NCBI GenBank assembly: GCA_025362395.1
Contig: JANYGK010000079.1
Coordinates: 1-62,758, forward strand
Direction of reading: 5' to 3'
Source: Bacteroidota bacterium
GTDB lineage: Bacteria > Bacteroidota > Bacteroidia > B-17B0 > Aurantibacillaceae
Length of the DNA: 62,758 nt
This document shows, in pieces, positions 9,435 to 18,038 of the stretch. The translations under genes and the position numbers were made by a program. The notes below the pieces were generated by a model that saw only the letters and a program-made list of their open reading frames with translations, was not told where the DNA came from and searched no databases. Position 1 is the first letter of the stretch. Every line of letters begins with the position of its first letter.

Positions 9435-9961
9435 TGGTTTTTAATAGAAGATAATTTATTGACCCATATCATCCATAGAAAAAATACAATACTATAGGCA
9501 ATAAACGTAAATGTGTAAGTGTGATTAAAATTGAGGTACTGCGGGGAATAGAATGCGATTAGAGCAAGGCAAATTATTCTGGCAATATTTATAAAGTACA
9601 CAATAAAGAGTCCCAACGGCAAATACCAAAATTTCGCTTTTAAATTACCCGGGTAGGCAATTATAAAAATCCCGAATAAAAACATAAGTGTAATTCCATT
9701 GCAGGGGCCGCCGATCCATACCCCGTTTGATCCATCTATGCCAAATACCTGAAAGTCATTCACCTCTTTACTGGCAAAGGTTTTAAAGCCTATATGCTCT
9801 AAAATAAAAGTACAAATAATAATTATTTTCCTGATAAATATTTGATCAAAATCAGTAAAACGCTTTAATATAAATTCATAAATAAAATAACTTATCGCGT
9901 AAAGAATAGAAGCTTTTATAATAAAATACTGAAATATATTTGCTTTTATTTTGTTGAACAT
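9431..9961 (-). CDS. Exosortase, XrtF-like
   Basis: The ATG at 9961 (176 residues) is preferred over a TTG two codons upstream, because that TTG lies inside the T-tract of the preceding terminator. The protein is an integral membrane cysteine transpeptidase-like enzyme of the exosortase/archaeosortase family. The catalytic elements are visible: Cys in IGGPCNGITLM, Arg in FINIARIICLA, and His in LNFNHTYTFTF. Exosortases cleave C-terminal sorting signals of exported proteins and often attach them to extracellular polysaccharide or lipid. Its likely substrate is the small protein immediately upstream, and a polysaccharide locus follows on the other strand. Confidence 0.85.
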   Translation of the reverse strand: MFNKIKANIFQYFIIKASILYAISYFIYEFILKRFTDFDQIFIRKIIIICTFILEHIGFKTFASKEVNDFQVFGIDGSNGVWIGGPCNGITLMFLFGIFIIAYPGNLKAKFWYLPLGLFIVYFINIARIICLALIAFYSPQYLNFNHTYTFTFIAYSIVFFLWMIWVNKLSSIKNQ

Positions 9962-9965
9962 GTAC

Positions 9966-9987
9966 AAAAAACCCCGCTGCTGCGGGG
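9966..9987 (-). terminator. Intrinsic terminator (attenuator) between substrate and exosortase genes
   Basis: On the minus strand a GC-only stem ccccgc / gcgggg (9972-9977 with 9982-9987) with a 4-nt loop is followed by six T. It ends just before the exosortase ATG, so it would uncouple expression of the abundant small protein from the enzyme. Confidence 0.85.
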
Positions 9988-9996
9988 ATTTAGAAT

Positions 9997-10212
9997 TTAT
10001 AAACTTGACTTGTTATGTTTTCTTTTATTATAGAGGGTTTTACCACCATATAAAGCTCCTGCGGCAATCAGCAAAGATATTCCTCCATCAATAGGAATAC
10101 ATGGAGGAGGCCAACACCCGGGCCCTCCTGATGGTGGTGGTGGTGGTGCGGCTATGCATAATGAACTTAAACATATAATGAAAATTATAGATAAAATAAA
10201 TTTTGTATTCAT
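9997..10212 (-). CDS. Small Pro-rich exported protein with PID-type C-terminal sorting signal
   Basis: This 71-residue protein has a signal peptide (about residues 1-21, ending CIAA), a short Pro/Gly/Cys segment (APPPPPSGGPGCWPPPC), then IPIDGGISLLIAAGALYGGK and a basic tail (NKRKHNKSS). The tripartite tail of PID motif, hydrophobic helix and basic residues is the design of exosortase substrates and corresponds to the PID-CTERM type of Bacteroidota. After processing only about 20-25 Pro-rich residues would remain, so it may be a peptide-like surface anchor. It is followed by a strong terminator and then the exosortase. Confidence 0.8.
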   Translation of the reverse strand: MNTKFILSIIFIICLSSLCIAAPPPPPSGGPGCWPPPCIPIDGGISLLIAAGALYGGKTLYNKRKHNKSSL

Positions 10213-10260
10213 TATTTAAAATTAAATTGTAAATATAAATAAAATAAATTGGAACAGCAA

Positions 10261-10296
10261 TTGTAGTGTAAAAATCATGCCAAATAACTATATTTG
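10261..10296 (+). promoter_or_regulatory. Candidate promoter of the polysaccharide cluster
   Basis: TATATTTG at 10289-10296 is a perfect TAnnTTTG -7 box. A weak -33 (TTG at 10261-10263) sits 25 bp upstream, longer than the usual spacing. The predicted start near 10302 leaves only about 12 nt before the GTG at 10314. It is the only promoter-like element seen in front of the 36 plus-strand genes; no inverted repeats suggestive of phase inversion flank it. Confidence 0.5.
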
Positions 10297-10313
10297 CAGC
10301 TTATAAAAATTTC

Positions 10314-12677
10314 GTGGAGCAAAAAAAGAGCACTTCATCAGTTAATATTAATGATCTTAAAGTAATTTGGAGAATTATTTCCAAAAACTGGTACATTCCT
10401 TTATTAATAACCCCGATTTTTTATATTATAGGATACTTTTATGTGTACAAGCTAACAAATGTGTACCAAGCTTCTGTAGAATTATTAAAGACCAACGATA
10501 CTTATTATAAAGATAATTTAATTACTGATAATGGTTTTAATTCGGCACAATCTTATGTCGATAATTCAAATGAGATACGGATAGTAAAATCATTTGACTT
10601 AATGAAAGAAACCATTTTTAAACTTAAAAGAAGGTTGGAGATATCTTATTTTTTGGTTGGGCGGGTTCGCACCACCGAACAGTTTACGGGTATTCCTTTC
10701 TCCATAATAACGAACGCTATTAATCCTGATTTAAAAGAAGCAATTTTGGGATTTAAAATTTTGGATTATGATAGATATGAGATAAAGTATTTTAAAAACG
10801 GGATAGAAGAAACCAAAGTAGGAAAATTTAATATAGATTTTATAGATATCGATTTTAATATTTCAATAAGCAGAGGCGCAAGTTTTACAAGAAATACGAT
10901 TAATGAATTAAAAAACCTGGAGTACCAGGTTATTGTTCATGATATGAATAGTTTAGTTTATTCTTTTCAACAAGCATTGAATGTTCAAAACCCTGATTAT
11001 ACAAATGTATTGATATTGACAATTGATGATATTATCCCGGAAAGGGCTGTTTTGATATTAGATACTTTATCAAAAGTTTATATTAATAAATCACTAGACT
11101 CAAGATTCGAAATTAATGAGAGAACCATTAATTATATTGATAAACAATTAGAAGAAGTAAGTACTTCATTAAAGGAAATTGAAGATACAATGCAGAACTA
11201 TAAACAGAGAAAGGCTATTTTAGATTTGGATTGGGAAAAGAACGATTTTTTCGCAAAACTTTCAGGCTATGACTCGGAAAAGTCAAGTTTGAAGTTAAAA
11301 ATTGAGGCGATTAATGATCTTGAAAAATATATTATTGAAGATAAAGATCCACAATTTTTGCCGCCTAATGTTTTTATAGTTGATAAAGATCCTTTTCTGA
11401 CTTCATCTGTTTCCGAGTTATATAATGCTCAAATAAAACTTAATTTATCTTTTGGTTTTTCTAAGGAAAGTAATCCGAATATAATTGATGTTAAACAGAA
11501 TATAAAAAGATTAAAACAGAATATTTTAGTTTATTTAAATAATACTCGTAATGCTACTTATAAAATTATGGAAAATATAAACGGCGAAGTTGCGAAGTAT
11601 ATATCCGAAATAAAAAATATGCCTCAAAAACAACAAGACATGTTAAATATTCAGCGTAAAGTTGTTGTAAATGAAGGGTTATATAATTTCTTATTAGAGC
11701 GCAGAGCAAATACAAAGATATCAAAAGCATCGATTGTTTCTGAAATTAAAATTATTGACAGTCCGCGTGATTTGGGAGCTATAAGCCCCGATAAACCTAA
11801 AATTATTTCATCGTATGTTACCGCGGGTTTAATATTATCTATTATAATTGTATTAGTGAGAGCTTTATTTTTCACGACGATACAAAGTGTTGAAGAGTTA
11901 AAAGAGAAAACTTTTTTACCTGTTATAGGTGATCTTCCATTTCAGAAAGATGTTTCCAATACGGGCTTTGTGGTTGAAGATAAACCAACAAGCTTTATAG
12001 CGGAAGGTTTCAGAACCTTAAGAACAAATTTACAATATGTGTTTTTAAATTCTAATAAAAAAGTAATTCTGTTTACCTCAAATGCCCCGGGAGAAGGAAA
12101 AACGTTCACAACTATTAATATTGGCGCTATTTTAGCCAAAGGAGGCAAAAAAGTAATTATGCTGGAATTGGATTTGCACAAACCAAGGATTCAAAAAGCA
12201 TTAGAAATGAACGCGGATGAAGGGATCAGTACTTATATTATGGGGAATAGTAAGATAGAAGATATCGTAAAACCAACGATAATAAAAAATTTATACGCTA
12301 TTTTATCAGGCCCTATTCCTCCAAATCCTTCGGAGTTAGTATTATCAGAACGGTTAAAGGATATAATTAATTTTTCTAAAGCAAATTATGATTTTGTATT
12401 GGTAGATACTCCTCCTGCCGGAATGTTGTCGGACGCATCGTATTTAATGCAATATTCCGATATAAATATTTTTGTGCTAAACACTAAATATGCTAACAAA
12501 GGCGTGTTAAACCTTTTCCATAAGCTTGTTAAAGATAATTCCATTAAGGATGTATATTTAGTGCTTAACGGAATAAAACGCCGTAAGAACAAGTACTATT
12601 ATTCAAAATACGGCTATGGTTACGGTTACGGATATGGCTATGGTTACGGATATGGCAGCTACGGCACCAAGTCGTAG
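10314..12677 (+). CDS. Wzc-like polysaccharide co-polymerase / BY-kinase
   Basis: The 787-residue protein starts at GTG. It has a Wzz-type N-terminal transmembrane helix (about 27-46), a large periplasmic coiled region, a second helix (about 500-520), and a cytoplasmic bacterial tyrosine kinase domain. Walker A is SNAPGEGKTFTT near residue 588, the A' motif is LELDLHKPR, and Walker B is FVLVDTPPAG near 697. The C-terminus is a Tyr cluster of alternating Tyr-Gly (about 762-782), the usual autophosphorylation tail but unusually regular. Such proteins control chain length and export in Wzy-dependent capsule systems; here it shares a cluster with an ABC exporter. It is the first gene of the cluster. 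Confidence 0.9.
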   Translation: MEQKKSTSSVNINDLKVIWRIISKNWYIPLLITPIFYIIGYFYVYKLTNVYQASVELLKTNDTYYKDNLITDNGFNSAQSYVDNSNEIRIVKSFDLMKETIFKLKRRLEISYFLVGRVRTTEQFTGIPFSIITNAINPDLKEAILGFKILDYDRYEIKYFKNGIEETKVGKFNIDFIDIDFNISISRGASFTRNTINELKNLEYQVIVHDMNSLVYSFQQALNVQNPDYTNVLILTIDDIIPERAVLILDTLSKVYINKSLDSRFEINERTINYIDKQLEEVSTSLKEIEDTMQNYKQRKAILDLDWEKNDFFAKLSGYDSEKSSLKLKIEAINDLEKYIIEDKDPQFLPPNVFIVDKDPFLTSSVSELYNAQIKLNLSFGFSKESNPNIIDVKQNIKRLKQNILVYLNNTRNATYKIMENINGEVAKYISEIKNMPQKQQDMLNIQRKVVVNEGLYNFLLERRANTKISKASIVSEIKIIDSPRDLGAISPDKPKIISSYVTAGLILSIIIVLVRALFFTTIQSVEELKEKTFLPVIGDLPFQKDVSNTGFVVEDKPTSFIAEGFRTLRTNLQYVFLNSNKKVILFTSNAPGEGKTFTTINIGAILAKGGKKVIMLELDLHKPRIQKALEMNADEGISTYIMGNSKIEDIVKPTIIKNLYAILSGPIPPNPSELVLSERLKDIINFSKANYDFVLVDTPPAGMLSDASYLMQYSDINIFVLNTKYANKGVLNLFHKLVKDNSIKDVYLVLNGIKRRKNKYYYSKYGYGYGYGYGYGYGYGSYGTKS

Positions 12678-12742
12678 TGAGGCAGTTTATACAAAATACA
12701 TCATTTCTCATCGTGTGACTGAGGTTGCGAAGCTGTAAGGTT

Positions 12743-13252
12743 ATGACAAATTGGTATGTTATATATGTTAATGTAAGGCACGAAAAAAAGGTAACTCAAA
12801 AATTTTTAAGTGACAATATAGAAGCATACAGCCCTACGGTAAAAAAACTTCAACAATGGAGTGATAGAAAAAAATGGGTTGAGTTTCCAATGATTACAGG
12901 ATATGTATTTGTTAAGATTGATCTTTTAGAAAAAGAAAAAGTTTTATTTAATCCTGCTGTTTTAGGTTTTATTAAGTTTGAAGGTAAAGAAGCTGTTGTA
13001 AAAGATAATGAAATTGAAATATTGAAATCTATAGCATTAACCGGGTTTGATGTTACTCAAGAAGTTGGTACATTCAACCTGAATGATAAAGTGGAAATTG
13101 GTCAGGGACATTTAAAAGGATTGACAGGCACAGTTGTTCAAATACAAAATGAAGAGTATGTCCAAATTGAATTGGAAAGTTTAAGACAATCCATTAAAGT
13201 AAAAGTACCAAAGCATATTTTGAAAATCAATAAAAAAGTTTTCTATAAATAA
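12743..13252 (+). CDS. UpxY/NusG-family transcription antiterminator
   Basis: The ATG at 12743 (169 residues) is chosen over a TTG at 12725 because MTNWYVIYVNVRHEKKVTQK is the normal NGN-domain start. The NGN domain (about 1-100, with FPMITGYVFVKID) is followed by a KOW-type segment (KVEIGQGHLKGLTGTVVQIQ). Such locus-specific NusG paralogues (UpxY in Bacteroides) let RNA polymerase read through long capsule operons. Its position as second gene of a roughly 40 kb unbroken gene string fits this exactly. There is no UpxZ-like partner next to it. The 65-bp gap before it is the largest in the cluster and may contain its recognition leader. Confidence 0.88.
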   Translation: MTNWYVIYVNVRHEKKVTQKFLSDNIEAYSPTVKKLQQWSDRKKWVEFPMITGYVFVKIDLLEKEKVLFNPAVLGFIKFEGKEAVVKDNEIEILKSIALTGFDVTQEVGTFNLNDKVEIGQGHLKGLTGTVVQIQNEEYVQIELESLRQSIKVKVPKHILKINKKVFYK

Positions 13253-13264
13253 ATTTAAAATAGT

Positions 13265-13876
13265 GTGATTGTAATTATAGATTATGGTATAGGTAACCTG
13301 GCTTCAGTATTAAATATGTTTAAAAAAGTTGGCGTAAAAGATGTGATCATATCGGGTGATAAGGAAGAGATTACAAGGGCGGATAAACTGTTATTACCCG
13401 GAGTAGGCGCGTTTGACACGGCAATGAATAATCTTGAGCAATCAGGCTTAATACCTGTTTTAAATGATAAAGTATTAGTTCAAAAAGTTCCTATTTTGGG
13501 TATTTGCCTTGGTATGCAGTTATTAACTAAACGAAGTGAAGAAGGAACAAAAGCCGGTTTAGGATGGATTAATGCAGAAACAGTGAAATTTAATTTAGAC
13601 CCCGCTTTAAAATTGAAAGTGCCACACATGGGTTGGAATTATATTAAGGTTCAGCGCGAGAATAAATTAATTGATACGCAAAGTAAGAACAGATTTTATT
13701 TTGTTCATTCATATTATGTAAATTGCTTTGATGAAAGTCAATCATTGGCAACAAGTAATTTTGGAACTGACTTTACATGTATGGTGAATAAAGAAAATAT
13801 TTTCGGGGCACAGTTTCATCCCGAAAAAAGTTTAAAGTTCGGAATGAAAATGCTTGAAAATTTTGCAAAAATTTAA
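13265..13876 (+). CDS. HisH-like glutaminase subunit, sugar-amidine type
   Basis: This 203-residue class I glutamine amidotransferase starts at GTG. The nucleophile is Cys81 in GICLGMQLL and the His/Glu pair is in FHPEK (about 184-186). In histidine biosynthesis HisH supplies ammonia to HisF. Here no other his genes are present, and the pair lies in a polysaccharide locus with a WbpG-like amidotransferase at 25078. By analogy with Pseudomonas O-antigen and flagellin pseudaminate loci, it probably generates ammonia that is used to form an acetamidino group on a sugar. Coupled by a one-base overlap to the hisF-like gene. Confidence 0.85.
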   Translation: MIVIIDYGIGNLASVLNMFKKVGVKDVIISGDKEEITRADKLLLPGVGAFDTAMNNLEQSGLIPVLNDKVLVQKVPILGICLGMQLLTKRSEEGTKAGLGWINAETVKFNLDPALKLKVPHMGWNYIKVQRENKLIDTQSKNRFYFVHSYYVNCFDESQSLATSNFGTDFTCMVNKENIFGAQFHPEKSLKFGMKMLENFAKI

Positions 13877-14634
13877 TGGCTCTTAAACGTATTATACCTT
13901 GCTTGTTATATGATGGAAGCGGTTTGATAAAAACAGTGAAGTTTAAAAACCCGTCTTATATCGGCGATCCTATAAACGCTATTAAAATTTACAATGATAA
14001 AGAGGTTGATGAATTGATATTGATCGATGTAAATGCTTCTAAACAAAAACGCAGGCCTAATTTTGATAAGATTGCCGATATGGCAGGTGAAGCCTTTATG
14101 CCATTTTCTTACGGCGGCGGAGTTAAAACTTTTGATGATTTTGCCACGCTCTATAAGTTAGGAGTTGAAAAAGTAATAGTGAATTCTATTATTCAGGAAG
14201 ATCCAGGAGTAATAAAAAAGGTGGTGGCACATTACGGTGCGCAGTCTGTAGTGGCTTGTATTGATTTTAAAAAGTCACTATTCGGCACTAAGTTGCCGTA
14301 TTCTTATATTGGAAATAAGATAAAATATAGTCTTATTGAGTATTCGTCTTATCTTGCCGAAGATATTGGAGTAGGTGAATTGATGTTATATAGTGTAGAT
14401 AATGACGGTACTTGGGAGGGTTATGATACCGAAGTAACAGGCCGGATTTTAAACCATGTAAATATTCCTGTAATTGCCTGTGGCGGCTGTGGAAGTATAG
14501 ACGATTTAAAAAAAGTATTGTACGATATAGGAGCTAACGCTGCGGCAATTGGTAGTATGGCTGTGTATAGCAAAAGGGGAATGGGCGTACTGATTAATTT
14601 CCCTGAAAGAAAATCAGTGATTATAGAAGATTGA
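13876..14634 (+). CDS. HisF-like subunit lacking the cyclase aspartate, sugar-amidine type
   Basis: The 252-residue (beta/alpha)8 protein starts MALKRIIPCLLYDGSGLIKT. In genuine HisF this region reads ACLDVKDG with catalytic Asp11; here residue 11 is Leu, while the second Asp (ACIDFKK) remains. Losing Asp11 argues against imidazole-glycerol-phosphate cyclisation and for a role only as ammonia channel and partner of HisH. This is what is expected in loci that amidinate acetamido sugars together with WbpG. The AIGSMAVYSK segment at the C-terminus resembles the phosphate-binding end of HisF. Confidence 0.85.
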   Translation: MALKRIIPCLLYDGSGLIKTVKFKNPSYIGDPINAIKIYNDKEVDELILIDVNASKQKRRPNFDKIADMAGEAFMPFSYGGGVKTFDDFATLYKLGVEKVIVNSIIQEDPGVIKKVVAHYGAQSVVACIDFKKSLFGTKLPYSYIGNKIKYSLIEYSSYLAEDIGVGELMLYSVDNDGTWEGYDTEVTGRILNHVNIPVIACGGCGSIDDLKKVLYDIGANAAAIGSMAVYSKRGMGVLINFPERKSVIIED

Positions 14635-14635
14635 T

Positions 14636-15490
14636 ATGACTGAAGATTGGAATGTTGTAGAGAAAAAAAAACCGTTTAATCTCAAAAAGATTTTAAAAGA
14701 TCTTATAGATTATAAAGATCTTATTTTTTTATTTTTTAAGAGAGATATAAAAGCGAGCTACCAGCAAACTATTTTAGGACCACTTTGGTTAATTATTCAA
14801 CCGGTTTTTACCAGTATAGTATTTACCGTAGTATTTGGTAATATTGCAAAAATACCAACTCCTGCTAATATTTCACCTTTTGCGTTTTATTTGTTGGGTT
14901 TATCATTCTGGAATTATTTTGCCGATTGTTTTAATAAAATTTCAGGCACATTTATATCTAATGCTTCTGTTTTTGGCAAAGTATATTTTCCCCGTCTTAC
15001 AGTTCCTGTTTCAGTATTATTATCGGGCATTTTTAAATTTTTTATTCAATTTGGCTTATTTTTAGGAGTCTATATTTACGGTATTATAATTCAGGGTTAC
15101 AATTTTCAAATTAACGTAACTATTTTATTACTTCCGGTTTATTTGTTATTATTATCTGTTTTTGCACTTGGTTTTGGGCTTATTGTGTCTTCTTTTACTA
15201 CAAAATATAGAGATTTAACAATGCTTGTAAGTTTTGGCGTGCAATTACTAATGTATGCTACACCAATAGCTTATCCATTTTTTACAATTGGATACAACTC
15301 TGTTTTTTATAAAATTTTATTATGCAATCCTTTAACAGGTATAATAGAAGGTTGTAAATATGCCTTTACTTCGAATGGATTATTTAGTGCTAATTTAATT
15401 ATGACAGATGCTGTTTTCATAATACTAATTTTAGTGTTGGGTATGTATATTTTTTCGAAAGTGGAGAAACGATTTATGGATACTGTTTAA
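14636..15490 (+). CDS. wzm: ABC-2 polysaccharide exporter permease (Wzm-like)
   Basis: The 284-residue protein has six hydrophobic segments after an amphipathic N-terminal FFKRDIKASYQQTILGPLWL, a hallmark of polysaccharide/polyol-phosphate ABC-2 permeases. It would form the inner-membrane channel that moves completed, lipid-linked glycan chains to the periplasm. The ATPase gene follows after one base. Family length is normal. An ABC exporter implies that chains are completed in the cytoplasm, which is notable next to a Wzc-like protein that usually belongs to Wzy pathways. Confidence 0.9.
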   Translation: MTEDWNVVEKKKPFNLKKILKDLIDYKDLIFLFFKRDIKASYQQTILGPLWLIIQPVFTSIVFTVVFGNIAKIPTPANISPFAFYLLGLSFWNYFADCFNKISGTFISNASVFGKVYFPRLTVPVSVLLSGIFKFFIQFGLFLGVYIYGIIIQGYNFQINVTILLLPVYLLLLSVFALGFGLIVSSFTTKYRDLTMLVSFGVQLLMYATPIAYPFFTIGYNSVFYKILLCNPLTGIIEGCKYAFTSNGLFSANLIMTDAVFIILILVLGMYIFSKVEKRFMDTV

Positions 15491-15491
15491 A

Positions 15492-16778
15492 ATGGGTTTG
15501 GTAATTAAAGCAGAAAATATTTCTAAACAATATAAATTAGGTGCTGTGGGTATATCGAGCCTTGCCGATGATATGCAAAGGCTTATGGCCAAACTTCGTG
15601 GAAAAGAAGATCCTTTTTTGAAAGTTGGCGATGAAAATAAAAGAGACACTACTCTTTTAGGCAGGGATTCCGGATTTGTATGGGCACTCAAAGATATTAA
15701 TTTTGAAATTAACCAAGGTGAAGTGGTTGGTATCATCGGTAAAAATGGAGCCGGCAAATCCACTCTTTTAAAAATCCTTTCGAGTGTCACAGAACCTACT
15801 TCGGGCAAATTAAAATATAAAGGCCGTATGGCATCCTTACTTGAAGTTGGTACTGGGTTTCATCCCGATTTATCAGGAAGAGATAATGTTTTCTTGAATG
15901 GGGCTATTTTAGGAATGAAAAAACATGAAATAGCAAAAAAGTTTGATGAAATTGTTGAGTTCAGCGGAGTGGCTAAATATATTGATACACCTGTAAAGAG
16001 GTACAGTAGTGGGATGTATGTTCGCCTTGCATTTTCCGTTGCTGCACATCTTAATCCCGATATTCTTATTATTGATGAAGTATTGGCTGTAGGTGATGCT
16101 GATTTTCAGGATAAATGTCTGGGAAAAATGAAGGATGTAGCAGGCCAAGGGCGAACCGTGTTATTTGTGAGCCATAACATTCTTGCTATAAAAGCTATTT
16201 GCAAAAGAGGACTTTTAATGCATCAGGGCAAATTAATTTCAGATGGAAAGATTGAAGATGTTATTTTGGATTATATAAGGGCAGACAGTAATGTAGGATT
16301 TGAACAAGAGCCGGATCCTGAAAAAGCAAGTATTAATACAGGCGAAGGACATATTAAAAAAATAAAACTGATAACTGATAAGAACTCCGGAATAGAAATT
16401 TTTTACAGTGAAACTATAAAAATCGAACTTGAATTTGAATTGTTTATATCTGTTCAGGATTTTATAAGTGACGTGAGAATAGTAACAAAAGAAGGCGCCA
16501 TAGTAGGCTATGCGATGCCAAAATTTGATAACGCAAAAAGAAATGATCTGCCGGCAGGCAGGTATAGACAAATTATTGAACTACAAAATGGATTACAGCC
16601 CGATTTTTATTTTTTAAACATTGGCATTCATCATGGTAAGGGCTTAACTATTCATTATTTTGAGAGAATTTTGCAGATACGGGTTTTATCAGTTGGTGAC
16701 CATAATAATAATTATCCCATTTCATGGCAAGAAGGAAATTATCGACCGAATGGAAAATGGGAAATCACTAGCTATTAA
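15492..16778 (+). CDS. wzt: ABC polysaccharide exporter ATPase with C-terminal glycan-binding domain (Wzt-like)
   Basis: The 428-residue protein has Walker A GIIGKNGAGKSTLLK near residue 80, the exporter-type signature YSSGMYVRLAF near 172 and Walker B DILIIDEVLAVGD near 190. An N-terminal insert (about 25-55) is usual in the Wzt/TagH group. Residues about 285-428 form an extra beta-rich domain like the Wzt C-terminal domain that reads the non-reducing-end cap of the glycan and makes export substrate-specific. This would tie export to a terminal modification, perhaps one of the methyl, acyl or nonulosonate groups made in this cluster. It is paired with the permease just upstream. Confidence 0.9.
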   Translation: MGLVIKAENISKQYKLGAVGISSLADDMQRLMAKLRGKEDPFLKVGDENKRDTTLLGRDSGFVWALKDINFEINQGEVVGIIGKNGAGKSTLLKILSSVTEPTSGKLKYKGRMASLLEVGTGFHPDLSGRDNVFLNGAILGMKKHEIAKKFDEIVEFSGVAKYIDTPVKRYSSGMYVRLAFSVAAHLNPDILIIDEVLAVGDADFQDKCLGKMKDVAGQGRTVLFVSHNILAIKAICKRGLLMHQGKLISDGKIEDVILDYIRADSNVGFEQEPDPEKASINTGEGHIKKIKLITDKNSGIEIFYSETIKIELEFELFISVQDFISDVRIVTKEGAIVGYAMPKFDNAKRNDLPAGRYRQIIELQNGLQPDFYFLNIGIHHGKGLTIHYFERILQIRVLSVGDHNNNYPISWQEGNYRPNGKWEITSY

Positions 16779-17524
16779 TGAGTAAAATTTATATTTTAGG
16801 GTCAGACAGTTTTGTTGGAAAAGTTTTTTATTCAACTCTAAAAGATCATAATAAAGAATGCTATCCTCTTTCAAAGAAAGAATTGAATTTTTTAAAACCT
16901 GAAACGTTTTCATCCTTTAACTTTAACAATAGTGTTATTATCGACTTCATAAATGTTAATAATGGAGTTGAAAAAGAGATTATGGATTGTAACTATTTAG
17001 GATTTACTTTTTTTTGTAAATACCTTTTAAGTAATGCAGAAAACTTTAAATATGTTTATGTATCATCTGTCTCTGTTATTTCAGAAGAGATTGTAAATGC
17101 CAATGCTTATGTAAGATCAAAAAAACTGGCAGAAGATTTCCTGACCGTTTCCGGCATTGATTACCGCTTAATAAGGTTATCTTACCCTATTGGTAAAAAC
17201 GAAAATAAAAACAGGCTTATCACACGATTAATAAATAATCTGAAAGCTGATAAACACATAAGTGTAAGCCATACGATGGTAAACTTAAATAGTGTGGAAG
17301 AAGTTGCGGAACACATTTATTTACACTTACTTCAAAATAAAGAATTGTTTGTTTCAAATAACTGGTACGTAGATTTATGCGATATTGTTTTGTTTTTGAA
17401 GCAGCACCTTAACTCTAAAAGCAATATTGAGATGACAGAAGCAGCCTTTCAGTTTACACCTATAAGTGAAACACCTTATGTTGCTAATCGCAGTATATAT
17501 GAAACATTGCTTGAAATGATATGA
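16778..17524 (+). CDS. Short NAD(P)-dependent sugar epimerase/reductase (extended SDR)
   Basis: This 248-residue Rossmann protein has a degenerate nucleotide motif ILGSDSFVGK at the N-terminus and the catalytic YVRSK (Tyr-x-x-x-Lys) after the YVSSVSV strand. It resembles dTDP-4-dehydrorhamnose reductase or NAD-dependent epimerase proteins but is shorter than most (usually 290-330). A role in making a deoxy or epimerised sugar nucleotide is likely; the exact reaction cannot be read. It overlaps Wzt by one base and the next gene by four. Confidence 0.65.
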   Translation: MSKIYILGSDSFVGKVFYSTLKDHNKECYPLSKKELNFLKPETFSSFNFNNSVIIDFINVNNGVEKEIMDCNYLGFTFFCKYLLSNAENFKYVYVSSVSVISEEIVNANAYVRSKKLAEDFLTVSGIDYRLIRLSYPIGKNENKNRLITRLINNLKADKHISVSHTMVNLNSVEEVAEHIYLHLLQNKELFVSNNWYVDLCDIVLFLKQHLNSKSNIEMTEAAFQFTPISETPYVANRSIYETLLEMI

Positions 17525-18024
17525 GAGACAAACTGTTTTTTATAGTACAAGGATTTTTAAAATATAATGCGTTTGATTTCGGAATGACCTTAAGGCAATT
17601 TTTTTACAAACCATTCTTTAAAAGTTTTGGAAAGAATATACAGATTCGAGATGGCGTGACTATTAAGTATCCTTCCGATATTGAATGGGGTGATAATATA
17701 AAAATCGGGCAACATTGTTTTTTTGTTGGAAAAGGCGGATTAAAAATAGGAAATAATGCTTTGATAGGGTCAGGTACAAAAATCATAACTTCTGACCATA
17801 ATTTTGAAGATATTGATACTCCTATCGTAGAACAAGGCTTATTATTTAAAAGTGTATATATCGAAGAAAATGTTTGGTTTGGTTTTGATGTTAAAGTGTT
17901 GGGGGGATCAATAATAGGAAAAGGATGTATTGTAGGTACTAATGCAGTTATTAATAATAAAAAGTTTGAATCATTTAGTGTAATTGCGGGTACACCTGCC
18001 AAATTAATAAGGAAACGAAATTAA
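17521..18024 (+). CDS. Left-handed beta-helix acetyltransferase (WcaF/LacA-like)
   Basis: This 167-residue protein has hexapeptide repeats (IKIGQHCFFVGKGGLKIGNN, IGKGCIVGTNAVINNK) and the family ending FSVIAGTPAKLIRKRN. The DHNFEDIDTP segment contains the catalytic His typical of the LacA/WcaF/NodL group, which use acetyl-CoA to O- or N-acetylate sugars. It overlaps the preceding gene by four bases and precedes an SDR, so it may acetylate a sugar made nearby. The substrate is not predictable from sequence. Confidence 0.82.
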   Translation: MRDKLFFIVQGFLKYNAFDFGMTLRQFFYKPFFKSFGKNIQIRDGVTIKYPSDIEWGDNIKIGQHCFFVGKGGLKIGNNALIGSGTKIITSDHNFEDIDTPIVEQGLLFKSVYIEENVWFGFDVKVLGGSIIGKGCIVGTNAVINNKKFESFSVIAGTPAKLIRKRN

Positions 18025-18038
18025 AATTTAATTAAAAT

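Noticed and set aside
10213-10313. Invertible (phase-variable) capsule promoter as in Bacteroides
   Set aside because: I see no inverted repeat pair flanking the promoter and no invertase gene in the window.
13265-14634. hisH/hisF as part of histidine biosynthesis
   Set aside because: No other his genes nearby, HisF lacks Asp11, and a WbpG-like partner is in the same cluster.
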